Part shown: in pieces, positions 47,032 to 56,191 of the stretch
How the letters are laid out: each line of letters opens with the position of its first letter
Position numbering within the stretch: position 1 is the stretch's first letter
Assembly: GCF_021390495.1 (NCBI RefSeq)
Contig: NZ_JAJEJP010000001.1
Span: forward strand, 806,001 to 870,000
Length of the DNA stretch: 64,000 nucleotides
Source: Paraburkholderia sp. ZP32-5
Lineage (GTDB): Bacteria; Pseudomonadota; Gammaproteobacteria; Burkholderiales; Burkholderiaceae
Direction of reading: 5' to 3'
Program-made: the position numbers and the translations under genes
The notes under the pieces: model-generated
The model's input: the letters and a program-made list of their open reading frames with translations, nothing else
What the model was told of the DNA's origin: nothing
Database searches by the model: none

Positions 47032-47994
47032 ATGAAGCAGGTCATTCGAGCGATCGGCGCCGGCATGCTGGCGTTGGGAATACTGGGCACCGTAGGCGCG
47101 GCGCGTGCCGACGACAAGGTCACGCTGGGCGTCGCGATTCCGACGGCCGACCACGGCTTTACCGGCGGCATCGTCTGGTGGGCGAACAAGGCGAAGGCCG
47201 ATCTGGAGAAAGCGCATCCCGATCTGAAGGTGATCGTGAAGACCGCGGCCGGCGCGCCCGAGCAGGCGAACCAGTTGCAGGATCTCGTGACCGTCAACAA
47301 GATCAACGCGCTGGTGATCTTCCCGTTCGAATCGGCTTCGCTGACGCAGCCGGTTGCGCAGGTGAAGAAAAAAGGCGTGTACGTGACGGTCGTCGATCGC
47401 GGGTTGACCGACACCAGCGCGCAGGATGCGTATGTGGCCGGCGACAACACCGCGTTCGGCAAGATCCCCGCCGAGTATCTGGCGAAAGCGCTCGACGGCA
47501 AGGGCAATATCGTCGCGCTGCGCGGCATTCCGACCACGCTCGACAACGAGCGCTGGACTGCCTTCACCGGCGTGATGAAGAACTATCCGGACATCAAGAT
47601 TCTCGATGCGAAGTACGCGAACTGGAATCGCGACGACGCGTTCAAGGTGATGCAGGACTATCTGACGCGCTTCAAGCACATCGACGCGGTATGGGCCGCC
47701 GACGACGACATGGCCGTCGGCGTGATCAAGGCGATCGATCAGGCCAAGCGCAACGACATCAAGATCGTGTTCGGCGGCGCGGGCTCGAAGGGCATGGTGA
47801 AGAACGTGATGGACGGCGCGCCGATGATCAAGGCCGACGTGTCGTACTCGCCGAAATTCATCTACGACGCGATCAAGCTGACCGCCGAAGCGCGTCTGAA
47901 GGGCGACAAGCTGCCGGCCACGACGATCATTCCGTCGGTGCTGATCACGAAGGAAAACGCGCAGCAGTTCTATTTCCCGGACTCGCCGTTCTGA
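47032..47994 (+). CDS. Sugar ABC transporter substrate-binding protein
   Basis: A 320-residue periplasmic protein with a signal peptide ([26 protein letters not shown]). The mature part begins [27 protein letters not shown], a pattern of CUT2 binding proteins for pentoses, inositol and similar polyols. Asp, Arg and Trp residues in [16 protein letters not shown] and [10 protein letters not shown] are likely ligand contacts. I choose ATG 47032 because GGAG lies about 8 bp upstream; the open frame further upstream has no support. The ligand is unknown. Confidence 0.93.
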   Translation: MKQVIRAIGAGMLALGILGTVGAARADDKVTLGVAIPTADHGFTGGIVWWANKAKADLEKAHPDLKVIVKTAAGAPEQANQLQDLVTVNKINALVIFPFESASLTQPVAQVKKKGVYVTVVDRGLTDTSAQDAYVAGDNTAFGKIPAEYLAKALDGKGNIVALRGIPTTLDNERWTAFTGVMKNYPDIKILDAKYANWNRDDAFKVMQDYLTRFKHIDAVWAADDDMAVGVIKAIDQAKRNDIKIVFGGAGSKGMVKNVMDGAPMIKADVSYSPKFIYDAIKLTAEARLKGDKLPATTIIPSVLITKENAQQFYFPDSPF

Positions 47995-48071
47995 GTGATG
48001 GGTAGCGCGCGCACGCGTCCGGCGAGAGCAACGGACGCGGCCCGCGCGCGCCAGCTTCGAGGAGCCGTACG

Positions 48072-49121
48072 ATGAAAACCATCAAAGGTCCGGCGATCTT
48101 TCTCGCCCAGTTCATGGGCGACGACGTGCCGTTCGACAATCTCGCGCATCTGGCGGGCTGGGCCGCCGGCCTCGGCTTCAAGGGCATTCAGGTGCCGTGC
48201 GACTCGCGCCTGATCGATCTCGACAAAGCGGCCACGAGCGACGCGTATTGCGACGAACTGCGCGAAACGGCCGACAACGCGGGTGTGACCATCACCGAGC
48301 TGTCGACCCATCTGCAAGGCCAACTGGTCGCCGTGCATCCGGCCTACGACACGTTGTTCGACGGCTTCGCCGCGCCGCAGGTGCGCGGCAATCCGGCGGC
48401 ACGCACGCAATGGGCGAGCGAGCAGATGAAGCTCGCCGCGCAGGCATCGCAGCGGCTGGGACTGACCACGCATGTGTCGTTTTCGGGCGCGCTCGCGTGG
48501 CCGTATCTATACCCGTGGCCGCAGCGGCCGGCCGGTCTCGTCGAAGCCGCGTTCGACGAACTCGCGCGCCGCTGGAGCCCGATTCTCGATGCATTCGATG
48601 CGGCCGGCGTCGACGTCTGCTACGAGTTGCATCCGGGCGAGGACCTGCACGACGGCGTCACGTTCGAACGCTTTCTCGACGCGGTCAAACAGCATCCGCG
48701 CGCGAATATCCTGTACGACCCGAGCCATTTCGTGCTGCAACAGCTCGATTACCTTGCGTTCATCGATATCTATCACGAGCGCATCAAGGCGTTTCATGTG
48801 AAGGACGCGGAGTTCCGGCCCACCGGCAAGCAGGGCGTGTATGGCGGCTATAGCGGCTGGGTCGAACGGGCGGGACGCTTTCGCTCGCTCGGTGACGGGC
48901 AGATCGATTTCGGCGCGATCTTCTCGAAGATGGCGCAGTTCGATTTTCCGGGTTGGGCCGTGCTCGAATGGGAGTGCGCGTTGAAGCATCCGCACGACGG
49001 CGCACGCGAGGGTGCGGAGTTTATTCGCCGCCACATCATCCGCGTGGCCGAGCATGCATTCGACGATTTCGCCGGCAGCGGCGTCGATGACGCGCAACTG
49101 AAAAGCGTGCTCGGGATTTGA
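48072..49121 (+). CDS. Sugar phosphate isomerase/epimerase family (TIM barrel)
   Basis: A 349-residue AP-endonuclease-2-like TIM barrel. Metal-binding residues are likely E and H in CYELHPGEDLHD, D and H in YDPSHFVLQQLDY, H in AFHVKDAEF, and E in VLEWECALKHP, the usual spread for this family. AGGAG at 48060-48064 precedes the ATG by 7 bp. With a Gfo/Idh/MocA dehydrogenase next to it, it could isomerise, epimerise or cleave a keto-sugar produced by the dehydrogenase. No exact reaction is assigned. Confidence 0.85.
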   Translation: MKTIKGPAIFLAQFMGDDVPFDNLAHLAGWAAGLGFKGIQVPCDSRLIDLDKAATSDAYCDELRETADNAGVTITELSTHLQGQLVAVHPAYDTLFDGFAAPQVRGNPAARTQWASEQMKLAAQASQRLGLTTHVSFSGALAWPYLYPWPQRPAGLVEAAFDELARRWSPILDAFDAAGVDVCYELHPGEDLHDGVTFERFLDAVKQHPRANILYDPSHFVLQQLDYLAFIDIYHERIKAFHVKDAEFRPTGKQGVYGGYSGWVERAGRFRSLGDGQIDFGAIFSKMAQFDFPGWAVLEWECALKHPHDGAREGAEFIRRHIIRVAEHAFDDFAGSGVDDAQLKSVLGI

Positions 49122-49172
49122 TCTAACGCGTTGATAACGGCTGCAGCGGCTCGACGCAAGGAGCGTGAAGCA

Positions 49173-50324
49173 ATGCAACGAAGAAGGCTCAGACTCGGCA
49201 TGGTCGGCGGCGGGCAGGGCGCGTTCATCGGCGCCGTGCATCGGATCGCCGCGCGGCTCGACGACTGCTTCGAACTGGTGGCGGGCGCGTTGTCGTCCGA
49301 TCCGCAACGCGCGCAGGCGAGTGCTGTCGAGGCCGGTATCGCGCGCAGCTACGCGGACTGGCGCGAGATGGCGCGCGCCGAAGCCGCGCGCGACGACGGC
49401 ATCGACGCGGTCGCGATCGTCACGCCGAATCATCTGCATGCGCCGGTCGCGACAGCGTTTCTCGAAGCGGGCATTCACGTGATCTGCGACAAGCCGTTAG
49501 CGGTTTCGCTCGCAGAGGGTGAAGCACTCGCGCGGCTCGCACGCGACAAGAAGCGGCTCTTTGCGTTGACGCATACGTATTCCGGCTATCCGCTGGTGCG
49601 GCATGCGCGCGAGCTGGTCGAGCGCGGCGAGTTGGGCGACATACGTGTCGTGCAGGTCGAATATGCGCAGGACTGGCTCGCCGAGCCGGTCGAAGCAAGC
49701 GGCACGAACAGGCAGGCAGGGTGGCGCACCGATCCGGCGCTGGCCGGGCCCGCTGGTTGTCTCGGCGATATCGGCACGCACGCGTATCAGCTTGCCGCGT
49801 TCGTGACCGGGACGATGCCGGACGCGCTAGCGGCGGAAGTGCATACGTTCGTGCCGGGACGCCGTATCGACGATCACGTGCAGGCGATGCTGCGCTATTC
49901 GAACGGCGCGCGCGGGATGTTGTGGGCGAGTCAGGTGGCGAGCGGCGCGGAGAACGCGCTGCGTTTGCGAGTGTATGGCACGAAGGCGGGGCTCGCATTC
50001 GATCAGGAGCAGCCGAACGAATTGTGGTTCACGCCGCTGGGTGGACTGGCCGAATGCCTGACCCGCGCGCGTGTGAAAAGCGCAATTGCCGCGCATGCGA
50101 CGCGCGTGCCGGCGGGGCATCCTGAAGGTTATCTGGAAGCGTTCGCGCAGTTGTACAAGGATGCGGCGTTGCAGATCGAAGCGTTGAACGCGGGGCTGGC
50201 GGCACCGCCGGAAAGCCGGCTATTGACGACCGTCGACGATGGCGTGGCAGGGCTGCGTTTTATCGATACGGTGTTGAGAAGCAGCGCCGCGGATGGCGCA
50301 TGGTCGCGGATTGGACCGGCGTGA
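49173..50324 (+). CDS. Gfo/Idh/MocA-family oxidoreductase
   Basis: A 383-residue NAD(P)-dependent sugar or polyol dehydrogenase. It starts [24 protein letters not shown], with the dinucleotide GGGQGA loop. The EKP-type catalytic motif is [15 protein letters not shown] (D-K-P in place of E-K-P), and a further conserved segment is [16 protein letters not shown] with the H of the active site. I choose ATG 49173 with AAGGAG 9 bp upstream; a TTG further up lacks support. It is the last gene of the LacI-controlled operon, 51 bp after the TIM-barrel gene. The pair resembles 3-keto-sugar pathways such as levoglucosan or trehalose degradation; this is only a suggestion. Confidence 0.88.
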   Translation: MQRRRLRLGMVGGGQGAFIGAVHRIAARLDDCFELVAGALSSDPQRAQASAVEAGIARSYADWREMARAEAARDDGIDAVAIVTPNHLHAPVATAFLEAGIHVICDKPLAVSLAEGEALARLARDKKRLFALTHTYSGYPLVRHARELVERGELGDIRVVQVEYAQDWLAEPVEASGTNRQAGWRTDPALAGPAGCLGDIGTHAYQLAAFVTGTMPDALAAEVHTFVPGRRIDDHVQAMLRYSNGARGMLWASQVASGAENALRLRVYGTKAGLAFDQEQPNELWFTPLGGLAECLTRARVKSAIAAHATRVPAGHPEGYLEAFAQLYKDAALQIEALNAGLAAPPESRLLTTVDDGVAGLRFIDTVLRSSAADGAWSRIGPA

Positions 50325-50333
50325 AGCGCGGCA

Positions 50334-50594
50334 TCAACCGCCTTTGCTTTTCTTGATCTGCGCCTCGAACGCGACATCGAGCTTGCTGGCCTTGCGCGGT
50401 TTTTGCGGGCCGAATGCGTCGACGAATTTGACGAAGTCGTCGAGCGTCAGCGGTTCGGACACTTTCTTGTCGGCACCGCTCGATTTGTCGACCAGATAGA
50501 ACAGTCCGCCGGACAGGCTGATCGCGGCGAAACGCGGATTACCGCTGCGTGTTTTCAGCCGCTCGACGGCGTGGATGGCTCGGGTGGTGCGCAT
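50334..50594 (-). CDS. Small hypothetical protein (86 aa)
   Basis: An 86-residue basic protein with two short beta-rich parts (RFAAISLSGGLFYLVDKSSG) and a Lys-rich tail (KKSKGG). It has no signal peptide or membrane segment. It is convergent with the dehydrogenase gene, 9 bp from its stop. The ribosome site before ATG 50594 is weak. I do not recognise the family, but the composition and codon use look coding. Confidence 0.6.
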   Translation of the reverse strand: MRTTRAIHAVERLKTRSGNPRFAAISLSGGLFYLVDKSSGADKKVSEPLTLDDFVKFVDAFGPQKPRKASKLDVAFEAQIKKSKGG

Positions 50595-50723
50595 GATGTC
50601 GAACCGCGGATTGCGAATGGGAAGAGAACATTACTTTAACAATTTTGCGCGTCGGCAGGTAAGAATGGCCATTGGTGAGATCCTCTCTACCCGGAAGCAG
50701 GTATCTGAAAACGGAGGCAGCGC

Positions 50724-51488
50724 ATGTCAGCATTCGTCGATCATCCGGCCACCATGTTTGTCGTGCTTCTCGTCGTCTTCGCGCTTGCCATCGCTTTCGG
50801 CGCATCGGTTTTGCGACGCTTTCTGAAGCTCTCCGGCGAAGAGCGCGATGACTTCAATATCGTTCAGACCTCGACCTTGACACTGCTTGCGCTGCTGATC
50901 GGTTTTACGTTGTCGATGGCGGTCAACCGCTACGATCAGCGCAAGAATCTGGAAGAAAACGAAGCGAACGCAATCGGCACCGAATATGCACGCGCCGATG
51001 TGGTCGACGCTGCCGTCGGCGCGCGGATCAAGACGGAACTGGTTCACTACGCGCAATTGCGGCGCGAACATTTTCAGACGCGGGACCCGGGGGAGCTGGC
51101 GCGCGTCGATCGGGCCACGACGCAATCTCAAACCGAACTGTGGCGGCTCGCCACCCAGGTCGCGAAAGACCAGCCGACGCCGATCGGCGCGGCCGTGATG
51201 ACCGGCATGAACGACGTACTCAACTCGCAGGACTATTCCGAGGCGGCGCTTGAAAACCGCATTCCGCGCGGCGCGTGGGTGCTGATGATCATGATCGCGA
51301 TGCTGGCCTGCGCGGTGCAGGGTTATGGTGCGAAAGGCCATATTCGCAGGGGGCTGCTCGTCGTTATCCTGCCCGTCACGGTGGCGCTTTCGCTGACGCT
51401 CATTGCGGATATCGACAGTCCGCGAGGTGGCTTCATTCTCGTGCAGCCGCAAAATCTGACGAGGTTGCTCAGGTCGTTGGGCACATGA
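50724..51488 (+). CDS. DUF4239 (bestrophin-like) membrane protein
   Basis: A 254-residue inner-membrane protein. One N-terminal helix (MFVVLLVVFALAIAFG) is followed by TLTLLALLIGFTLSMAVNRYDQRKNLEENEANAIGTEYARAD, the mark of the bestrophin-like DUF4239 family, and two C-terminal helices. GGAGG precedes the ATG at a normal distance. The function of the family is not known. Convergent with the LysR gene that follows. Confidence 0.82.
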   Translation: MSAFVDHPATMFVVLLVVFALAIAFGASVLRRFLKLSGEERDDFNIVQTSTLTLLALLIGFTLSMAVNRYDQRKNLEENEANAIGTEYARADVVDAAVGARIKTELVHYAQLRREHFQTRDPGELARVDRATTQSQTELWRLATQVAKDQPTPIGAAVMTGMNDVLNSQDYSEAALENRIPRGAWVLMIMIAMLACAVQGYGAKGHIRRGLLVVILPVTVALSLTLIADIDSPRGGFILVQPQNLTRLLRSLGT

Positions 51489-51558
51489 TATCGAGCGGCG
51501 CAGTTGGGTGTTGCGCTTTGTTCATGCGCATTTTTTGCGCGCTATCGCGCGCTTCGCG

Positions 51559-52497
51559 TCATTGCGCGCAAGGAGCCTCGCCGTCGCTAGCCGCGCGGCT
51601 CTTTACATGATCGATGAACGCGCGCAGCTTCGGCAACATCTGCTGGCGGCTTGGGTAGTAGAGAAACACGCCAGGTATCATCGGCGCGTATGGCTGGAGC
51701 ACCTGTATCAGCGTGCCCGTTTTCAACCCCTGGGCGACCATCGGCTCGGGTAGCTGAGCAAGACCGACGCCTTCGATCGCCGCGCCGAGCATGGTCGGAA
51801 AATCGCTTGAAATCAGCGGACCGGACACGGCGATCTCCAGCGCGCGACCGTTATCGTTGAACGACCATAGCGCGAGCGCGCCGCTGGATCGGCGCCAGCG
51901 CAGGCAGGCGTGCTGACGCAGGTCGTCGACATGTTCAGGCCGCTCGCGCTGCGCGAAATACGCGGGGCTGCCGACGACGACGAAACGCAACGGCGGTGTC
52001 ATCGGCACCGCGACCATGTCGGCGGCGACGAACTGACCTAGCCGGATGCCGGCGTCGAATCCTTCCGCGGCCAGATCGATCAGCGCCTCGTTTGCGGAGA
52101 TTTCCACCTCGACTTCAGGATTGGCCTTGCAGAAGGACGCGATCAGCGGCTCGAGCAGCAGCGGAACCACCGCGCGCGGCACCGAGAGCCGCAACAGGCC
52201 AGTTGGCCGCTGGCCGAGGTCGCGCGCCACTTCGCTCGCGGCGACCAACTCCTCGAAAGCGGGCTTCGCGCGCGACAGAAACCGTTCGCCGGCTTCGGTC
52301 AGGCCGACGCTGCGCGTGGTGCGTGTGAAGAGCGCCGCGCCGATGCGCTCTTCGAGCACACGCACCGTCTGACTGATAGCTGACGGCGTCACGCCGAGTT
52401 CGGCCGCGGCCCGGCGAAAACTACGATGCTGGGCCACGCTCAGGAATACTTCGACGCCATCGAGTGCGCCCTGTCTGACTGTGAAGTTCTGCTTCAT
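51559..52497 (-). CDS. LysR-family transcriptional regulator
   Basis: A 312-residue regulator. The winged helix-turn-helix spans about 12-70 (FLSVAQHRSFRRAAAELGVTPSAISQTVRVLEERIGAALFTRTTRSVGLTEAGE), and the effector domain follows with RLSVPRAVVPLLLEPLIASFCKANPEVEVEI. It is divergent from the membrane-protein gene at 52594 with a 96-bp shared promoter region, so that gene is its likely target. The effector is unknown. Confidence 0.95.
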   Translation of the reverse strand: MKQNFTVRQGALDGVEVFLSVAQHRSFRRAAAELGVTPSAISQTVRVLEERIGAALFTRTTRSVGLTEAGERFLSRAKPAFEELVAASEVARDLGQRPTGLLRLSVPRAVVPLLLEPLIASFCKANPEVEVEISANEALIDLAAEGFDAGIRLGQFVAADMVAVPMTPPLRFVVVGSPAYFAQRERPEHVDDLRQHACLRWRRSSGALALWSFNDNGRALEIAVSGPLISSDFPTMLGAAIEGVGLAQLPEPMVAQGLKTGTLIQVLQPYAPMIPGVFLYYPSRQQMLPKLRAFIDHVKSRAASDGEAPCAQ

Positions 52498-52593
52498 GGG
52501 CCGTCAACATTGTGAGGAATAGTCGCTCGCGCGACACGATGGTACACCTGACATCTGTTGAAAACCTTCAGCAGATCCGCCTCAGGAGGCTTC

Positions 52594-53097
52594 ATGTCGC
52601 CGCAACTTCTTTTCCAGCTGCACCTCGTGCTCGGCTATGTCGCGTGGCTTTTGTGCTTCGGCACTTACGCGTGGCCGAAGCTCAAGTTGATGGATCCGTT
52701 CGATGCACAACGTGCGATTGCCACGTTGCACAGCTTCCGCTTCTTCGGTCTGGTCTTCCTGTTGCCGGGCGTCGTGGGTTCCGGCCTGCCGGCGAGCTTC
52801 GCTGTGTTCGCCGCCTATGGCGACTTCGTCACGGCCGTGCTGGCGATGCTGGCGCTACTCGTGGTGCGCGTGCGTGCGCTGTTCTGGTTGTTTATCGTGG
52901 CGTTCAATGTGGCGGGGATAACCGATCTCGTGCTCGATTACTACCACGCCGTTCAAGCCGATCTGCCCGCGCGCGCGGGCGAGTTGGGCGCGATGTACGT
53001 GATTCCGATCCTCTATGTGCCGGTGCTGATGATTACGCACGGCGCGGCGTTTTATCTGCTGTTGCGGCGACAGATGAGGGTGGTGCCGGGGTATTGA
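52594..53097 (+). CDS. Small integral membrane protein (167 aa)
   Basis: A 167-residue protein with four or five predicted helices (LFQLHLVLGYVAWLLCFGTYAWPKL, FFGLVFLLPGVVGSGL, FVTAVLAMLALLVVRVRALFWLFIVAFNVAG, YVIPILYVPVLMITHGAAFYLLL). The start at 52594 has a strong AGGAGG site 4 bp upstream; a TTG at 52558 is open in frame but not needed. The family is not recognised. It is divergent from a LysR gene, which may control it. Confidence 0.78.
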   Translation: MSPQLLFQLHLVLGYVAWLLCFGTYAWPKLKLMDPFDAQRAIATLHSFRFFGLVFLLPGVVGSGLPASFAVFAAYGDFVTAVLAMLALLVVRVRALFWLFIVAFNVAGITDLVLDYYHAVQADLPARAGELGAMYVIPILYVPVLMITHGAAFYLLLRRQMRVVPGY

Positions 53098-53128
53098 GCG
53101 CGGGATCGTTTATCGTTGTCGCCGACAA

Positions 53129-54037
53129 CTATTCGCCGATCATCGCCGGAATCCGCTCCTTCAGTGCATCGATCGCAACACGGGTTTTCGCCCGCAAATG
53201 ACGCGCTTTTGGCCAGATCGCATAGATCTCCTGAGAGCGGACCCGATAGCTGCCGAGCACCGGCACGAGCGCACCGCTTTGCGCGTGACGCGTGAGCAGC
53301 CAGCACGGCAGCCATGCGAGCCCGTAACCGTCGATCGCTGCCGCGGCGATCGCCTGAATGTCGTCCATGCTGACCTGCGAGCGAATGCGCAGCGGCTCGC
53401 CATCACGACCGACGCTTTTCTTCGCATCCCACGGCGTGACCACGCCCGCGCGCGAATAGGCAATCCCGACGTGATCCGCGAGTTGTTCGATGTTGCGCGG
53501 CGTGCCGTGGCGCGCCAGATACGCGGGCGACGCGCCGATCGCGATGTGCTGCGTGCCGAGCCGCCGCGCCGCGAGCGTGCTGCTGTCGCGCAGCTCGCCG
53601 ATACGCACGGCGAGATCGAAACCCTCTTCGATCAGATCCGTATAGCGGTCAGTAAAGGAAACGTCGATCTGCAAGTTCGGATATTTCCGCGCGAGGTCGA
53701 GCAGCACCGGCGCCACGCATAGATGCCCAAACGCTTCCGGCACGCTCACGCGCAATCTTCCGCTGGGCTCCGCGCGGCCGTGATCGAGCGCGGCCTCGGC
53801 GACGTCGAGTTCCGCGAGCGCGCGCACGCATCCTTCGTAATAGGCCTGGCCCTCGGCGGTGAGCGTCTGGCTGCGCGTGCTTCGCTGCAGCAGCCGCACG
53901 CCGAGCCGCGTCTCCAGCCGTCCGATCGCCTTGCCGACCGCCGAGCGCGTCAGGTCCATCCGCTCGGCGGCGAGTGCGAAGCTGCCGGCCTCGACCACCT
54001 GCACGAAGGTCGCTACGCCATCGAGGTTATCCATCAT
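53129..54037 (-). CDS. LysR-family transcriptional regulator
   Basis: A 302-residue LysR protein. The DNA-binding part is FVQVVEAGSFALAAERMDLTRSAVGKAIGRLETRLGVRLLQRSTRS, and the sensor domain begins RLRVSVPEAFGHLCVAPVLLDLARKYPNLQIDVSFTDRYTDLIEEGFDLAVRIGEL, the layout of the CrgA/AaeR-like subgroup. It is divergent from the MFS exporter gene across about 150 bp, so that transporter is its likely target. Confidence 0.95.
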   Translation of the reverse strand: MMDNLDGVATFVQVVEAGSFALAAERMDLTRSAVGKAIGRLETRLGVRLLQRSTRSQTLTAEGQAYYEGCVRALAELDVAEAALDHGRAEPSGRLRVSVPEAFGHLCVAPVLLDLARKYPNLQIDVSFTDRYTDLIEEGFDLAVRIGELRDSSTLAARRLGTQHIAIGASPAYLARHGTPRNIEQLADHVGIAYSRAGVVTPWDAKKSVGRDGEPLRIRSQVSMDDIQAIAAAAIDGYGLAWLPCWLLTRHAQSGALVPVLGSYRVRSQEIYAIWPKARHLRAKTRVAIDALKERIPAMIGE

Positions 54038-54188
54038 TTTTACGGTCCGTTATTGGTTCCCGTCAGGAATCTATCATGGGAATTTAACTGGTCAATAGGG
54101 GAATCATATTCTCGTAGACTCCACCAGGAAATCCGCCGATCCGCTGTTCATTCAGAGCCAGCGGCGCGCAATCTTTGTGGAGTCAGAT

Positions 54189-55757
54189 ATGCAGGTATGT
54201 GAGATCGAACGTGAAGCATCCACCGACAAGACTTTCCCATTCCGGATTCGACAGAACACCGTCGCGCTGATCGCCGTTTGTCTCGCGGTGATGACGTTCA
54301 GCCTGGAGATCTCCAGCGTGCCGGTGATCCTGCCGACGCTGGAAACCGTGTTGCATGCGGACTTCAAACAGATCCAGTGGATCATGAACGCGTACACGAT
54401 CGCCTGCGCAAGCGTGCTGATGGCAACCGGCACGCTCGCGGACCGGTTCGGCCGCAAGCGCCTGTTCATCATCACGATCGCGCTGTTCGGCGTTGCGTCG
54501 CTGTTGTGCGGACTGGCGTCGAGTTCGTCCGTGCTGATCGCGAGCCGGTTCCTTCAGGGCGCGAGTGGCGGCGCGATGCTGATCTGTCTGGTCGCGGTGC
54601 TGTCGCATCAGTTTCCGCAGGGCGCGGAGCGTGCAAGAGCGTTTAGCGTGTGGGGCATCATCCTCGGCATCGGGCTTGGTTTCGGGCCGCTGGTCGGCGG
54701 CGCGATCGTCGCGTTGTCGAGCTGGAAATGGGTGTTCTGGGTCCACGTGCTCATTGCGCTGGTGACCTTGGCGCTCGCCATTGCCGGCGTGCGCGAGTCG
54801 CGTGATCCGCAGGCGCAAAAGCTCGACGTGGCCGGCATGGTGACGCTGTCGGCGGCGATCTTCGGCTTCGTGTGGTTCATTACGCAGGGTGCCGATATCG
54901 GCTTCACGAGCCGCGCCGGGTTGACGATTCTTGCCGCGAGCGCCTGCGGTCTCATTGCATTCTTCGTGATCGAATTGCGCAGCGCGCATCCGATGTTCGA
55001 TTTTTCGGTGTTCAGGATCCGCAATTTTTCGGGAGCGTTGCTCGGTTCGGTGGGAATGAACTTCAGCTTCTGGCCTTTCATCATCTATCTGCCGATTTAT
55101 TTCCAGCATGCGCTCGGTGAGGGGCCGGTCGTCGCAGGGATGTTCCTGCTCGCTTATACGCTGCCCACGCTGGTGTTTCCGCCGATCGGCGAGCGCCTGG
55201 CACTGCGCTACACGCCGACTGTCGTGATTCCGGCGGGGCTCTTCACGATCGGGCTCGGCTTCTTTCTGATGAGACTCGGCAGCGCAATCAATCCTGCCAG
55301 TGCGCTCGCGATTCTGCCTGGCTGCCTGATCTCGGGTGCGGGGCTCGGTATGACCAATACGCCGGTGACGAACACGACGACGGGGTCCGCGTCCGGGGCG
55401 CGAGCCGGCATGGCCTCGGGCATCGATATGAGCGCGCGGATGATCACGCTCGCGATCAACATCGCGATGATGGGCTTGCTGTTGATGAAGGGGGTTGCGC
55501 ATCGTTTGCAGGATGCGTTTGCGGGCGCGAACGTCGCTGGCTCTTGGGATGGTGTGGCAAGCCGCGTTGCCGCTGGTGACCTGGAGCCTGTCCACGCCGT
55601 GGTGGGGGCCGCGTTGCACTCAGATGCGATCGCCGAGGTGAGCCGTGCCGCGCTCGTGCATGGGTTTGGTTGGCTGATGGTTTATGGAGGGAGTGCGGTT
55701 TGTGGACTCGCTGTCGTGAGTTATCTGATCTTTTCCGGGGGGAAAGTTAGAGAGTAA
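54189..55757 (+). CDS. MFS transporter, DHA2 (EmrB/QacA-like) drug exporter
   Basis: A 522-residue, 14-helix major facilitator. Motif A is GTLADRFGRKRLFI between helices 2 and 3, motif B ASRFLQGASGGAMLI and motif C GIGLGFGPLVGGAI, all as in the DHA2 family of proton-driven drug or siderophore exporters. ATG 54189 has GGAG 6 bp upstream; GTG 54177 is an unneeded alternative. It is divergent from a LysR gene and is followed by a clear terminator. The exported compound is unknown. Confidence 0.93.
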   Translation: MQVCEIEREASTDKTFPFRIRQNTVALIAVCLAVMTFSLEISSVPVILPTLETVLHADFKQIQWIMNAYTIACASVLMATGTLADRFGRKRLFIITIALFGVASLLCGLASSSSVLIASRFLQGASGGAMLICLVAVLSHQFPQGAERARAFSVWGIILGIGLGFGPLVGGAIVALSSWKWVFWVHVLIALVTLALAIAGVRESRDPQAQKLDVAGMVTLSAAIFGFVWFITQGADIGFTSRAGLTILAASACGLIAFFVIELRSAHPMFDFSVFRIRNFSGALLGSVGMNFSFWPFIIYLPIYFQHALGEGPVVAGMFLLAYTLPTLVFPPIGERLALRYTPTVVIPAGLFTIGLGFFLMRLGSAINPASALAILPGCLISGAGLGMTNTPVTNTTTGSASGARAGMASGIDMSARMITLAINIAMMGLLLMKGVAHRLQDAFAGANVAGSWDGVASRVAAGDLEPVHAVVGAALHSDAIAEVSRAALVHGFGWLMVYGGSAVCGLAVVSYLIFSGGKVRE

Positions 55758-55794
55758 GTGGCTGTGTTGACGGCCTGGTCGGAGGGGCTTTCTT

Positions 55795-55821
55795 AAGGTG
55801 GCTTGATGCCACCTTTATTTA
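55795..55821 (+). terminator. Intrinsic terminator after the MFS gene
   Basis: An 8-bp stem AAGGTGGC/GCCACCTT (55795-55802 with 55808-55815) has a 5-nt loop and is followed by a T-rich tail (TATTTATT). It lies 38 bp after the exporter stop codon. Confidence 0.9.
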
Positions 55822-56191
55822 TTGATCGACCATCTTGAAAATGAATAAAAGTAAAAAAGCGAGCTGAAGGTTATTTTTCGTCAAGATTTTCTCGTCTCAA
55901 TTTAATTCTGTTGAACACTGCTGGCTGAATGGTCGGGATGGTCAGGCAGCGGTTGTTCATAGCGGTTGCTCGCATAAGGCGGCATCTGCTGGATGTGATA
56001 TGCGAGATCTGATCTGAAGACGCTGAGCCTGTGACATCTGTTCACGTGTGGTGGTGGTTCAAGGATCCGGCCAGTAGTGCGATGAGCATGCGGAGCGCTG
56101 AGGTATCCGGTGCCTCCGTACCAAGTATGAGTGATGGCGCTATTGCCGCGCCTGTTGCTCAGTCCTTCGAATAACAGAACCTCTTTGCCTG
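55822..56191. other. Region upstream of the RHS gene
   Basis: About 370 bp, AT-rich at first (55822-55915) and then mixed. It should contain the RHS promoter. No ribosome site was seen close to ATG 56192 and no VgrG, PAAR or EagR-type chaperone gene lies in it. Confidence 0.4.

Noticed and set aside
54183..55619. 478-codon minus-strand frame over the MFS gene
   Set aside because: Antisense shadow of a 14-helix transporter; highly charged, low-complexity translation.
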